NCBI RefSeq assembly: GCF_019139815.1 | Contig: NZ_CP077079.1 | Location: 1,984,001 to 2,048,000, forward strand | Direction: 5' to 3' | DNA length: 64,000 nucleotides | From: Pseudomonas asgharzadehiana | Lineage (GTDB): Bacteria > Pseudomonadota > Gammaproteobacteria > Pseudomonadales > Pseudomonadaceae | Part shown: positions 53,970 to 64,000 of the stretch, one piece after another | How positions within the stretch are numbered: position 1 is the stretch's first letter | Layout of the letters: each line of letters begins with the position of its first letter | Translations under genes and position numbers: made by a program | The notes under the pieces: model-generated | What the model was told of the DNA's origin: nothing | What the model saw: only the letters and a program-made list of their open reading frames with translations | Databases searched by the model: none

Positions 53970-56801
53970 ATGCAAGAAAGCGTGATGCAGCGCATGTGGA
54001 ACAGCGGCTATCTTTCAGGTGGTAACGCTGCCTATGTGGAAGAGCTTTATGAGCTCTACCTGCACGACCCTAACGCTGTGCCAGAAGAATGGCGCACCAA
54101 ATTTCAGACGTTGTCTTCAGACGGCAACGCTGCCACCGATGTATCGCACGCAACAATTCGCGATCAATTTGTGCTGCTGGCAAAGAACCAGCGCCGCGCC
54201 CAACCGGTTTCCGCCGGCAGCGTGAGCAGTGAGCATGAGAAGAAGCAAGTTGAAGTACTGCGACTGATCCAGGCCTACCGCATGCGCGGCCACCAGGCGG
54301 CCCAGCTTGACCCGCTGGGGCTCTGGCAGCGTCCTGCACCGGCTGACCTGTCGATCAATCATTACGGCTTGACCAATGCCGATCTTGATACGACCTTCCG
54401 TGCCGGCGACCTGTTCATCGGCAAAGAGGAAGCGAGCCTACGCGAAATTCACGAAGCGTTGCAGCAGACATATTGCCGCACCATTGGCGCTGAATTCACG
54501 CACATCACCGATTCCGAGCAACGCCACTGGTTCCAGCATCGTCTGGAAGGCGTGCGTGGCCGTCCGGTGCTGTCCGCCGACGTGCGCAGCCACCTGCTTG
54601 AGCGCGTCACCGCAGCCGAAGGCCTGGAAAAATACCTGGGTACCAAATACCCGGGTACCAAGCGTTTTGGTCTGGAAGGCGGCGAAAGCCTGATCCCGAT
54701 GCTCGACGAGCTGATCCAGCGTTCCGGTTCCTACGGTACCAAGGAAATCGTGATCGGCATGGCTCACCGTGGTCGTTTGAACGTGTTGGTCAACACCTTC
54801 GGCAAGAACCCGCGCGAGCTGTTCGACGAGTTCGAAGGCAAGAAGAAGGTCGAGTTGGGTTCCGGTGACGTTAAATACCACCAGGGCTTCTCGTCCAACG
54901 TGATGACCACCGGCGGTGAAGTTCACCTGGCCATGGCCTTCAACCCATCCCACCTGGAAATCGTTTCTCCGGTGGTCGAGGGTTCGGTCCGTGCTCGTCA
55001 GGACCGTCGCAACGACACCACCGGTGAAAAGGTTCTGCCGATTTCCATCCACGGCGACGCGGCGTTCGCCGGTCAAGGCGTGGTTCTGGAAACGTTCCAG
55101 ATGTCGCAGACCCGCGGTTTCAAGACCGGCGGTACTGTTCACATCGTCATCAACAACCAGGTTGGCTTCACCATCAGCAACCCGCTGGATGCGCGCTCCA
55201 CCGAGTACGCCACCGACGTTGCCAAGATGATCCAGGCGCCGATCCTCCATGTGAATGGTGATGATCCGGAAGCCGTGCTGTTCGTGACCCAACTGGCTGT
55301 CGACTACCGCATGCAGTTCAAGCGTGACGTGGTGATCGACCTCGTGTGCTACCGCCGTCGCGGTCACAACGAAGCCGACGAACCGAGCGGCACCCAGCCG
55401 TTGATGTACCAGCAGATCACCAAGCAGCGCACCACCCGTGAGCTGTACGCCGAAAGCCTGACCAAGGCCGGTGTGATGGATGAGGCGCGTGTTCAGGCGA
55501 AGATCGATGAATACCGCAACGCCCTGGATAACGGCCTGCATGTAGTAAAAAGCCTGGTCAAAGAGCCGAACAAAGAGTTGTTCGTGGACTGGCGTCCGTA
55601 CCTGGGTCACACCTGGACCGCGCGTCACGACACCTCGTTCGACCTCAAGACCCTGCAGGAACTGTCCGCCAAGCTGCTGGAAATCCCAGAAGGCTTCGTG
55701 GTGCAGCGCCAGGTTGCGAAGATCTACGAAGACCGTCAGAAGATGCAAGCCGGTGGCCTGCCGATCAACTGGGGCTACGCCGAAACCATGGCGTACGCGA
55801 CCCTGGCGTTCGAAGGTCACCCGATCCGCATGACCGGTCAGGACATCGGCCGCGGTACGTTCTCGCACCGTCATGCGGTGCTGCACAACCAGAAAGACGC
55901 GGGCACCTACATCCCGTTGCAGAACCTGTACGAAGGCCAGCCACGTTTCGACCTGTACGATTCGTTCCTGTCCGAAGAAGCCGTGCTGGCGTTCGAATAC
56001 GGTTACTCCACCACCACGCCTAACGCGCTGGTGATCTGGGAAGCCCAGTTCGGCGACTTCGCCAACGGTGCCCAGGTGGTTATCGACCAGTTCATCACCA
56101 GCGGCGAGCACAAGTGGGGCCGCCTGTGCGGTCTGACCATGCTGCTGCCGCACGGTTATGAAGGTCAGGGGCCTGAGCACTCCTCGGCCCGTCTGGAGCG
56201 TTACCTGCAACTGTGCGCCGAGCACAATATCCAGGTGTGCGTGCCGACGACCCCGGCCCAGATCTACCACTTGCTGCGTCGCCAGGTGATCCGCCCGCTG
56301 CGCAAGCCGCTGGTCGTGCTGACGCCCAAGTCGCTGTTGCGTCACAAATTGGCCATCTCGACCCTGGAAGATCTGGCCGAAGGTTCGTTCCAGACCGTTA
56401 TTCCGGAAATCGACACGCTGGACGCCGCCAAAGTCACTCGCTTGATCCTGTGCAGCGGCAAGGTCTACTACGATTTGCTGGAAAAACGCCGTGCCGAAGG
56501 CCGCGAAGACATCGCCATTGTGCGTATCGAGCAGCTTTACCCGTTCCCGGAAGATGACCTCATGGAGATCATCGCGCCTTATACCAACCTCACGAACGTG
56601 GTCTGGTGTCAGGAAGAACCGATGAACCAGGGCGCCTGGTACAGCAGCCAGCATCACTTGCGTCGCAGCATCGGCAATCACAACAAGGCCCTGGGCCTGG
56701 AGTATGCCGGTCGTGATGCTTCTGCTGCGCCTGCGTGTGGCTATGCGTCGATGCACGCCGAGCAGCAGGAAAAACTGCTGCAAGATGCTTTCACTGTTTA
56801 A
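53970..56801 (+). CDS. sucA: 2-oxoglutarate dehydrogenase E1 component
   Basis: This 943-residue ThDP enzyme has the N-terminal E2-binding helix (SGGNAAYVEELYELYLHDPN). GMAHRGRLNVLVNTFGK and the ThDP/metal motif GDAAFAGQGVVLETFQMS follow, with RRRGHNEADEPSGTQPL further on. The C-terminal transketolase-like half has LPHGYEGQGPEHSSARLERY. It decarboxylates 2-oxoglutarate and succinylates the lipoyl of SucB. A 261-base spacer separates it from sdhB, probably within one transcript. Confidence 0.97.
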   Translation: MQESVMQRMWNSGYLSGGNAAYVEELYELYLHDPNAVPEEWRTKFQTLSSDGNAATDVSHATIRDQFVLLAKNQRRAQPVSAGSVSSEHEKKQVEVLRLIQAYRMRGHQAAQLDPLGLWQRPAPADLSINHYGLTNADLDTTFRAGDLFIGKEEASLREIHEALQQTYCRTIGAEFTHITDSEQRHWFQHRLEGVRGRPVLSADVRSHLLERVTAAEGLEKYLGTKYPGTKRFGLEGGESLIPMLDELIQRSGSYGTKEIVIGMAHRGRLNVLVNTFGKNPRELFDEFEGKKKVELGSGDVKYHQGFSSNVMTTGGEVHLAMAFNPSHLEIVSPVVEGSVRARQDRRNDTTGEKVLPISIHGDAAFAGQGVVLETFQMSQTRGFKTGGTVHIVINNQVGFTISNPLDARSTEYATDVAKMIQAPILHVNGDDPEAVLFVTQLAVDYRMQFKRDVVIDLVCYRRRGHNEADEPSGTQPLMYQQITKQRTTRELYAESLTKAGVMDEARVQAKIDEYRNALDNGLHVVKSLVKEPNKELFVDWRPYLGHTWTARHDTSFDLKTLQELSAKLLEIPEGFVVQRQVAKIYEDRQKMQAGGLPINWGYAETMAYATLAFEGHPIRMTGQDIGRGTFSHRHAVLHNQKDAGTYIPLQNLYEGQPRFDLYDSFLSEEAVLAFEYGYSTTTPNALVIWEAQFGDFANGAQVVIDQFITSGEHKWGRLCGLTMLLPHGYEGQGPEHSSARLERYLQLCAEHNIQVCVPTTPAQIYHLLRRQVIRPLRKPLVVLTPKSLLRHKLAISTLEDLAEGSFQTVIPEIDTLDAAKVTRLILCSGKVYYDLLEKRRAEGREDIAIVRIEQLYPFPEDDLMEIIAPYTNLTNVVWCQEEPMNQGAWYSSQHHLRRSIGNHNKALGLEYAGRDASAAPACGYASMHAEQQEKLLQDAFTV

Positions 56802-56845
56802 CGCCTTCGCGCTGACTGAAACCGAATTTTAAGGACCCACAGATA

Positions 56846-58066
56846 ATGGCTATCGAAATCAAAGCCCCGTCATTCCCGGAATCGGTTGCCGATGGCACCG
56901 TTGCCACTTGGCACAAGAAACCAGGTGAGGCCGTCAAGCGTGACGACCTGATCGTCGACATCGAGACCGATAAAGTCGTTCTGGAAGTGTTGGCCGAAGC
57001 TGACGGCGTGCTGGGCGCAATCGTTGCCGAAGAAGGCGCTACCGTTCTGTCGAACCAGGTACTGGGTTCGATCGAAGAGGGCAGCGCCGCAGCAGCACCT
57101 GCCGCCGCTGCAGCCCCGGCTGCCTCGGCACCGGCTGCCGCTCCGGCCGCTGGCGGTGAAGATCCAATCGCCGCACCGGCTGCTCGTCAGCTGGCTGAAG
57201 AAAACGGCATCAACCTGGCGTCCATCAAAGGCACCGGCAAAGACGGCCGCGTGACCAAGGAAGACGTGGTTGCCGCTGTTGAAGCCAAGAAAAACGCGCC
57301 AGCCGCCGCACCTGCCAAGGCTGCCGCACCGGCTGCCGCCGCGCCTGTGTTCGCCGCTGGCGATCGCACCGAGAAGCGCGTGCCGATGACCCGCGTACGT
57401 GCCACCGTGGCCAAGCGCCTGGTTGAAGCACAATCGAACATGGCGATGCTGACCACGTTCAACGAAGTCGACATGACCGAAGTCATGGCGCTGCGTTCGA
57501 AGTACAAGGACCTGTTCGAGAAGTCCCACAACGGCGTGCGCCTGGGCTTCATGTCGTTCTTCGTGAAAGCGGCTACCGAAGCGCTGAAACGCTACCCGGC
57601 CGTCAACGCTTCCATCGATGGCACCGACATCGTTTACCATGGCTACGCGGATATCGGCGTTGCCGTATCCAGCGACCGTGGCCTGGTGGTTCCGGTTCTG
57701 CGTAACGCCGAGCTGATGAGCCTGGCCGAAATCGAAGGCGGCATCGCCGGCTTCGGCAAGAAAGCCCGTGACGGCAAGCTGACCATCGATGAGATGACCG
57801 GTGGTACCTTCACCATCACCAACGGTGGTACCTTCGGTTCGATGATGTCGACGCCGATCGTCAACCCGCCACAAGCCGCGATCCTGGGCATGCACAACAT
57901 CATCCAGCGTCCGATGGCCATCAATGGCCAAGTCGTGATCCGCCCAATGATGTACCTGGCACTGTCTTACGATCACCGCCTGATCGATGGTAAAGAAGCC
58001 GTGACTTTCCTGGTGACCATCAAGAACCTGCTGGAAGACCCGGCTCGTCTGCTGCTGGATATCTGA
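56846..58066 (+). CDS. sucB: Dihydrolipoamide succinyltransferase (E2)
   Basis: This 406-residue protein has a lipoyl domain (residues 1-77, lipoyl-Lys in [13 protein letters not shown]), an Ala/Pro-rich linker and the E3-binding domain ([20 protein letters not shown]). A second Ala/Pro linker leads into the catalytic acyltransferase with His in [14 protein letters not shown]. It forms the 24-mer core of the complex. AAGGACC precedes ATG 56846. Confidence 0.97.
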   Translation: MAIEIKAPSFPESVADGTVATWHKKPGEAVKRDDLIVDIETDKVVLEVLAEADGVLGAIVAEEGATVLSNQVLGSIEEGSAAAAPAAAAAPAASAPAAAPAAGGEDPIAAPAARQLAEENGINLASIKGTGKDGRVTKEDVVAAVEAKKNAPAAAPAKAAAPAAAAPVFAAGDRTEKRVPMTRVRATVAKRLVEAQSNMAMLTTFNEVDMTEVMALRSKYKDLFEKSHNGVRLGFMSFFVKAATEALKRYPAVNASIDGTDIVYHGYADIGVAVSSDRGLVVPVLRNAELMSLAEIEGGIAGFGKKARDGKLTIDEMTGGTFTITNGGTFGSMMSTPIVNPPQAAILGMHNIIQRPMAINGQVVIRPMMYLALSYDHRLIDGKEAVTFLVTIKNLLEDPARLLLDI

Positions 58067-59601
<1,535 letters not shown>

Positions 59602-59805
59602 GCGAGATAATAAGAAACCACGGCGGAGTTGCCCGTCGTGAGCCTTGCGCGCAAGACTCACCGCGGAATATCCGCTGGACGCAGCCTTGCGCAGCTTTAC
59701 GGGCCATAAGCCCCGCAAGTTGCGCAAGCAGCAGTCACAGGTGGCGCGGCACTCATAATGAGCGCAGCGCCGAATGCGCAGTACCTAACGAAGACGGTAA
59801 AAAGC

Positions 59806-60972
59806 ATGAATCTTCACGAGTATCAGGGTAAGCAGCTGTTCGCTGAATACGGCCTGCCAGTTTCCAAGGGCTACGCAGTAGACACCCCGGAAGCAGCAGC
59901 AGAAGCTTGCGACAAAATCGGTGGCACCGAGTGGGTTGTCAAAGCCCAGGTCCACGCAGGTGGTCGCGGTAAAGCGGGCGGCGTTAAGCTGGTTCGCAGC
60001 AAAGAAGACGCCAAGGCCTTCGCACAGCAGTGGCTGGGCAAGCGTCTGGTGACTTACCAGACTGATGCCAATGGCCAGCCAGTCACCAAGATCCTGGTTG
60101 AATCGTGTACTGATATCGCTAAAGAGCTGTACCTGGGCGCTGTCGTTGACCGTTCGAGCCGTCGCATCGTGTTCATGGCTTCCACCGAAGGTGGCGTGGA
60201 CATCGAGAAGATCGCTCACGAAACCCCAGAAAAAATTCTGAAAGCCACTATCGATCCACTGGTTGGCGCTCAGCCATTCCAAGGTCGCGAGCTGGCTTTC
60301 CAGCTGGGCCTGGAAGGCAAGCAAGTCGCCCAGTTCGCCAAGATCTTCGTAGGTCTGGCCAAACTGTTCCAGGATCACGATCTGGCCCTGCTGGAAGTGA
60401 ACCCGCTGGTGATCAAGGCTGACGGCGATCTGCACTGCCTGGACGCCAAGATCAACATCGACGCCAACGCCATGTACCGTCAGCCTAAGCTGAAGACTTT
60501 CCACGATCCGTCGCAAGACGATCCGCGCGAAGCGCACGCTGCCAAGTTCGAACTGAACTACGTAGCCCTGGAAGGCAACATCGGTTGCATGGTCAACGGT
60601 GCCGGCCTGGCCATGGGTACCATGGACATCGTCAACCTGCATGGCGGCAAACCAGCCAACTTCCTCGACGTGGGCGGTGGTGCTACCAAGGAACGCGTTA
60701 CCGAAGCGTTCAAGATCATCCTGTCCGACTCCAACGTCGCTGCAGTATTGGTCAACATCTTCGGCGGCATCGTTCGTTGCGACATGATTGCCGAAGGCAT
60801 CATCGGTGCAGTGAAAGAAGTCGGCGTTAAAATCCCGGTTGTTGTTCGCCTTGAAGGCAACAACGCTGAACTGGGCGCTAAAGTACTGGCAGAAAGCGGT
60901 TTGAACATCATCGCGGCTACCAGCCTGACCGACGCTGCTCAACAAGTTGTCAAAGCTGCGGAGGGCAAATAA
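59806..60972 (+). CDS. sucC: Succinyl-CoA synthetase beta subunit
   Basis: This 388-residue ATP-grasp protein starts [20 protein letters not shown]. It carries [40 protein letters not shown] and [16 protein letters not shown]. It binds ADP and succinate. The 204-base lpd-sucC spacer contains the hairpin GTGAG-CCTTGCGCGCAAGA-CTCAC at 59638-59661 and may include an internal promoter. The start ATG 59806 gives the standard length. Confidence 0.97.
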   Translation: MNLHEYQGKQLFAEYGLPVSKGYAVDTPEAAAEACDKIGGTEWVVKAQVHAGGRGKAGGVKLVRSKEDAKAFAQQWLGKRLVTYQTDANGQPVTKILVESCTDIAKELYLGAVVDRSSRRIVFMASTEGGVDIEKIAHETPEKILKATIDPLVGAQPFQGRELAFQLGLEGKQVAQFAKIFVGLAKLFQDHDLALLEVNPLVIKADGDLHCLDAKINIDANAMYRQPKLKTFHDPSQDDPREAHAAKFELNYVALEGNIGCMVNGAGLAMGTMDIVNLHGGKPANFLDVGGGATKERVTEAFKIILSDSNVAAVLVNIFGGIVRCDMIAEGIIGAVKEVGVKIPVVVRLEGNNAELGAKVLAESGLNIIAATSLTDAAQQVVKAAEGK

Positions 60973-61853
60973 TGAGCGTCCTGATCAATAAAGACACCAA
61001 AGTTATCTGCCAGGGTATTACCGGTTCGCAAGGTAGTTTCCACACCCAGCAAGCCATCGAATACGGCACCAAGATGGTTGGCGGCGTAACTCCGGGCAAA
61101 GGCGGCACCGAGCACCTGGGCCTGCCAGTGTTCAACACCGTGAAAGACGCTGTAGCTGCCACTGGCGCCACCGCCAGCGTGATCTACGTTCCAGCTCCTT
61201 TCTGCAAGGACTCCATCCTGGAAGCGGCATTCGGCGGCATCAAGCTGATCGTCTGCATCACCGAAGGCATTCCTACCCTGGACATGCTGGACGCTAAAGT
61301 TAAGTGCGACGAGCTGGGCGTAGTCCTGATCGGCCCTAACTGCCCAGGCGTGATCACTCCAGGCGAATGCAAGATCGGCATCATGCCAGGTCACATCCAC
61401 TTGCCAGGCAAAGTCGGTATCGTTTCGCGCTCCGGCACCCTGACCTACGAAGCTGTGAAGCAGACCACTGACGCCGGTTTCGGTCAGTCGACTTGCGTCG
61501 GCATCGGCGGTGACCCGATCCCAGGCTCCAACTTCATCGACATCCTGAAGCTGTTCCAGGAAGACCCGAAGACCGAAGCGATCGTCATGATCGGTGAAAT
61601 CGGCGGTTCGGCTGAAGAAGAAGCGGCAGCCTACATCAAGGCTCACGTGACCAAGCCGGTTGTTTCCTACATCGCTGGTGTGACTGCCCCTGCGGGCAAG
61701 CGCATGGGCCATGCTGGCGCAATCATCTCCGGCGGCAAAGGCACTGCAGACGAGAAATTCGCTGCACTGCAAGACGCAGGTGTAAAAACCGTGCGTTCGC
61801 TGGCAGACATCGGCAAGGCCCTGGCCGAGCTGACCGGTTGGGCTGTCAAGTAA
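60972..61853 (+). CDS. sucD: Succinyl-CoA synthetase alpha subunit
   Basis: This 293-residue CoA-binding subunit has [40 protein letters not shown] and [20 protein letters not shown]. The phospho-histidine loop is [20 protein letters not shown]. Its ATG shares one base with the sucC stop codon. It is the last gene of the sdh-suc unit. Confidence 0.97.
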   Translation: MSVLINKDTKVICQGITGSQGSFHTQQAIEYGTKMVGGVTPGKGGTEHLGLPVFNTVKDAVAATGATASVIYVPAPFCKDSILEAAFGGIKLIVCITEGIPTLDMLDAKVKCDELGVVLIGPNCPGVITPGECKIGIMPGHIHLPGKVGIVSRSGTLTYEAVKQTTDAGFGQSTCVGIGGDPIPGSNFIDILKLFQEDPKTEAIVMIGEIGGSAEEEAAAYIKAHVTKPVVSYIAGVTAPAGKRMGHAGAIISGGKGTADEKFAALQDAGVKTVRSLADIGKALAELTGWAVK

Positions 61854-61880
61854 GCCTCGCGCTTAACTGACGCTTCACCA

Positions 61881-61910
61881 CACAAAGGCCACCTTCGGGT
61901 GGCCTTTGTG
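61881..61910 (+). terminator. Terminator of the sdh-suc operon
   Basis: CACAAAGGCCACC-TTCG-GGTGGCCTTTGTG has a 13-bp stem closed by a UUCG tetraloop and is followed by CGTTTT. Confidence 0.92.
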
Positions 61911-61939
61911 CGTTTTGGGTTGAAATGTACTCAATCCAA

Positions 61940-62024
61940 TGTGGGGGCTTGCTCCCGATAGCGGTGAGCCAGCCACTGATGATGTGACTGAACCACCGCT
62001 ATCGGGAGCAAGCCCCCTCCCGCA
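61940..62024. repeat. REPIN downstream of sucD
   Basis: The left arm TGTGGGGGCTTGCTCCCG has lost three G of the usual run. The right arm CGGGAGCAAGCCCCCTCCCG is intact, and the inner palindrome ATAGCGGT/ACCGCTAT is perfect. Confidence 0.92.
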
Positions 62025-62267
62025 TTGGATCGTATTGCCGAATTAAGTACGAAAACGCGACATCGAGCTGTCGCTTATCGGACAGTGCGCCCCGCAACAG
62101 TGCGTTTGTCAGCTCAATTCTGTACCCTAGCCCCCTCTTTATGCGCCCGCATCCCAAAAGGCCGCTGCGCGCCAGACCGGTCGGTCCCCACAAGGGCCGG
62201 CAGTATTTCCCTCATCCATAGGGAATCCCTCTCTAAATTCCGATTCAGTAGTGTGGTATTTCCTCAA
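62025..62267 (+). other. Leader region of brnQ
   Basis: This 243-base stretch between the REPIN and brnQ is open in the brnQ frame but reads as non-family sequence, so it is treated as a long untranslated leader or promoter region. It contains the hairpin-prone AGGGAATCCCTCT near 62217. No terminator with a T run (attenuator) was found. Confidence 0.4.
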
Positions 62268-63581
62268 ATGAAAGTGTTGAAAAGCCAGGACATCCTGGCG
62301 TTGGGTTTTATGACCTTTGCCCTGTTCGTGGGCGCCGGCAACATCATCTTCCCGCCTATCGTGGGTTTGCAGGCAGGGCCTGACGTCTGGATGGCGGCGC
62401 TGGGCTTTCTGATCACCGCAGTAGGCTTGCCGGTGGTTACCGTAATCGCCCTGGCCAAGGTCGGCGGTGGCATGGACGCGTTGAGCAGCCCGATCGGCAA
62501 GATCGCCGGTGGCCTGCTCGCGGCGGCGGCGTATCTGGCGGTAGGGCCGCTGTTCGCCACCCCGCGTACCGCGACCGTGTCTTTTGAAGTCGGCCTGGCG
62601 CCGTTGACGGGTGAAAGCCCGCTGGCGCTGTTCCTTTACAGCTCGGTCTACTTCCTGGTCGTGTTCTTCGTTTCGCTGTACCCGGGTCGACTGCTGGACA
62701 CCGTGGGTCGTTTTCTTGCGCCGTTGAAGATCATTGCGCTGGCCATCCTCGGCATCGCCGCGTTTGCCTTGCCGGCCGGCGACGTGGGTGTCGCCACTCC
62801 GGAATACGTCGCCGCGCCGTTCTCCCAGGGCTTTATCAATGGCTACCTGACCATGGATACCCTGGGCGCGCTGGTATTCGGCATTGTGATCGTCAACGCC
62901 ATTCGCTCCCGTGGCGTCGAATCGCCCAAGCTGATCACCCGCTACGCGATCATCGCCGGCCTGATTGCCGGCATGGGCCTGGCCCTCGTCTATGTGAGCC
63001 TGTTTCGCCTGGGTTCGGGCAGCCATGAAGTGGCCGCCGGCGCTGCGAATGGCGCCGCTGTGCTGCACGCCTACGTGCAACACACCTTTGGCTCCCTGGG
63101 TAGCGGCTTCCTCGCCGTACTGATCTCTCTGGCGTGCCTGGTGACCGCCGTCGGCCTGACCTGCGCCTGCGCCGAGTATTTCAGCCGTGTGCTGCCACTG
63201 TCCTACAAGACACTGGTGGTGATCCTGGCGTTGTTCTCGTTGTTTGTATCCAACCTGGGCCTGACCAAGCTGATTGCCTTCTCGATCCCGGTACTGACCG
63301 CCATCTACCCGCCGTGCATCGTGCTGGTGGCCTTGAGTTTCTGCAAAGACTTCTGGCAGGAGCAGGGCCGTATCGTTGGCCCGGTGATGCTGGTGTCGTT
63401 CATCTTGGGCTGCATCGACGCGCTCAAGGGGGCAGGGCTGGCGGGCTGGATGCCGGTGCAGTTGGCGAACTTGCCACTGAGCGAGCAAGGCCTGGCCTGG
63501 CTGATACCGTCGGTGATGGTGTTGGTGGTAGCGGTGGGGATTGACCGTATGCTCGGCAAGCGCAGCGAAGCGATCGCGTAA
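62268..63581 (+). CDS. brnQ: Branched-chain amino acid transporter II carrier protein
   Basis: The 437-residue LIVCS-family symporter has about 12 membrane helices. It starts [20 protein letters not shown] and has [36 protein letters not shown] and [20 protein letters not shown]. It imports leucine, isoleucine and valine with sodium. The start at 62268 matches the family; the longer upstream frame is not conserved-looking. Confidence 0.95.
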   Translation: MKVLKSQDILALGFMTFALFVGAGNIIFPPIVGLQAGPDVWMAALGFLITAVGLPVVTVIALAKVGGGMDALSSPIGKIAGGLLAAAAYLAVGPLFATPRTATVSFEVGLAPLTGESPLALFLYSSVYFLVVFFVSLYPGRLLDTVGRFLAPLKIIALAILGIAAFALPAGDVGVATPEYVAAPFSQGFINGYLTMDTLGALVFGIVIVNAIRSRGVESPKLITRYAIIAGLIAGMGLALVYVSLFRLGSGSHEVAAGAANGAAVLHAYVQHTFGSLGSGFLAVLISLACLVTAVGLTCACAEYFSRVLPLSYKTLVVILALFSLFVSNLGLTKLIAFSIPVLTAIYPPCIVLVALSFCKDFWQEQGRIVGPVMLVSFILGCIDALKGAGLAGWMPVQLANLPLSEQGLAWLIPSVMVLVVAVGIDRMLGKRSEAIA

Positions 63582-63603
63582 CGACCGGTTTCGCGCAGTA
63601 CTG

Positions 63604-63635
63604 AAATGCCCCGTATCAATCGATACGGGGCATTT
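63604..63635. terminator. Terminator after brnQ
   Basis: AAATGCCCCGTATC-AATC-GATACGGGGCATTT has a perfect 14-bp stem and continues into TTATG. Confidence 0.9.
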
Positions 63636-63681
63636 TATGTTTGAGAGGCGACAACCTTCTAGAGTTGGCACGCTTTCAACA

Positions 63682-63767
63682 GGTGGAAGGGGGCTTGCCC
63701 GATGAGGGTGTGTCAGTGGATAAACCTGTAACTGTCCCACCGCCATCGGGGCAAACTCCCTTCCACA
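63682..63767. repeat. REPIN, diverged copy
   Basis: GGTGGAAGGGGGCTTGCCCG at the left and a complementary GGGGCAAACTCCCTTCCAC at the right keep the pairing although both arms have changed (GGAAGG for GGGAGG), a sign of compensatory change. Confidence 0.85.
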
Positions 63768-63812
63768 TTCGTACTGCATTCCGCGAGCCAACACCGTGTA
63801 AAAAGGACCCGC

Positions 63813-64000
63813 ATGTCATTCGTCGAAACCAATCAGATCCACCTGCTTGCCGCCCTCTGGTTTGTGCTGTGCTGGGGCGGCTATACCCGTTATGCCACTT
63901 GGAAGGCCCGCGACACTGCATGCCTGGCCAGTGTGTTGCATCTGTACCGTGAAGACTGGATGCGTCGCATGCTGCTGCGGGACAACCGTATCGCCGATGC
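63813..64000 (+). CDS. DUF599 family membrane protein, 5' part (cut by window edge)
   Basis: The first 62 residues are present: a hydrophobic helix (IHLLAALWFVLCWGGYTRYA) and a basic cytoplasmic region (LHLYREDWMRRMLLRDNRIA) typical of DUF599 proteins. AAAAGGACC precedes ATG 63813. Its function is unknown; the remainder is outside the window. Confidence 0.75.
   Translation, partial: MSFVETNQIHLLAALWFVLCWGGYTRYATWKARDTACLASVLHLYREDWMRRMLLRDNRIAD

Noticed and set aside
54438..56783. A 781-codon open frame antisense to sucA
   Set aside because: It is a shadow frame; sucA is intact on the plus strand with all family motifs.
62139..63794. A 551-codon open frame antisense to brnQ
   Set aside because: It has no hydrophobic or domain pattern of its own, starts within a REPIN and is composed of Arg/Gln/His-rich shadow sequence.

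Overview
The window is about 60 % GC chromosomal DNA of a gamma-proteobacterium, almost certainly a Pseudomonas of the fluorescens group. The gene content and order (ccmABCDEFGHI; gcl-hyi-glxR-ttuD-pykF; gltA facing away from sdhCDAB-sucAB-lpd-sucCD) are those of Pseudomonas. Many intergenic gaps carry the palindromic REP/REPIN repeat built on GTGGGAGGGGGCTTGCTCCC. No rRNA, tRNA, CRISPR array or prophage was seen.

Layout. 1-3114: a BvgS/EvgS-type sensor kinase (cut by the window edge), its LuxR-type response regulator and a stand-alone receiver, resembling the P. aeruginosa Roc system. 3282-7000: dGTPase, an EAL protein and three small genes for membrane-associated proteins. 7334-12297: ammonium transporter, CPA2 antiporter, a glutaredoxin-like protein, an unknown gene behind a LexA-type box, a pseudouridine synthase and a small lipoprotein. 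12378-14806: molybdenum cofactor genes mobA, moaB and moeA. 14936-16848: an FlhB-like/FliK-like pair. 17039-23973: the complete cytochrome c maturation operon. 24384-25002: a gene-poor stretch with two apparent gene remnants before phnN. 25652-29918: MFS exporter, sulfate-binding protein, potassium channel, urea transporter. 30055-36460: the glyoxylate carboligase operon, facing a GlcG-like gene across a spacer with two TTGTATACAA palindromes. 37275-42352: TetR regulator, a 158-bp inverted repeat, DUF808 and DUF805 proteins, an MlaA/hydrolase pair and a small membrane protein. 42447-45185: a GH17 membrane enzyme and a betaine-type binding protein. 45291-46532: an IS110-family element inserted inside a REPIN. 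46688-48654: acetate uptake genes (DUF485 protein, actP). 48825-61853: TCA-cycle genes. 62268-64000: brnQ and the start of a DUF599 gene.

The most notable observation is the IS110 element. Its 208-base leader folds by eye into the two-loop architecture of an IS110 bridge RNA. One loop carries an 8-base perfect complement to the REP half-site on the right of the element (CTCCCACA). The other carries 7- and 5-base matches to the element's own two ends. The matches fix both boundaries to the base at a CT core, and removing the element restores an ordinary REPIN. The element therefore appears to be an RNA-guided insertion sequence programmed to enter REP repeats.

Other points: a 158-bp imperfect palindrome upstream of a TetR gene, a LexA box ahead of an uncharacterised 111-residue protein, REP-type hairpins inside the gcl operon, tandem hairpins between ccmB and ccmC, and a probable remnant of a DUF6124/DUF3077-type gene.
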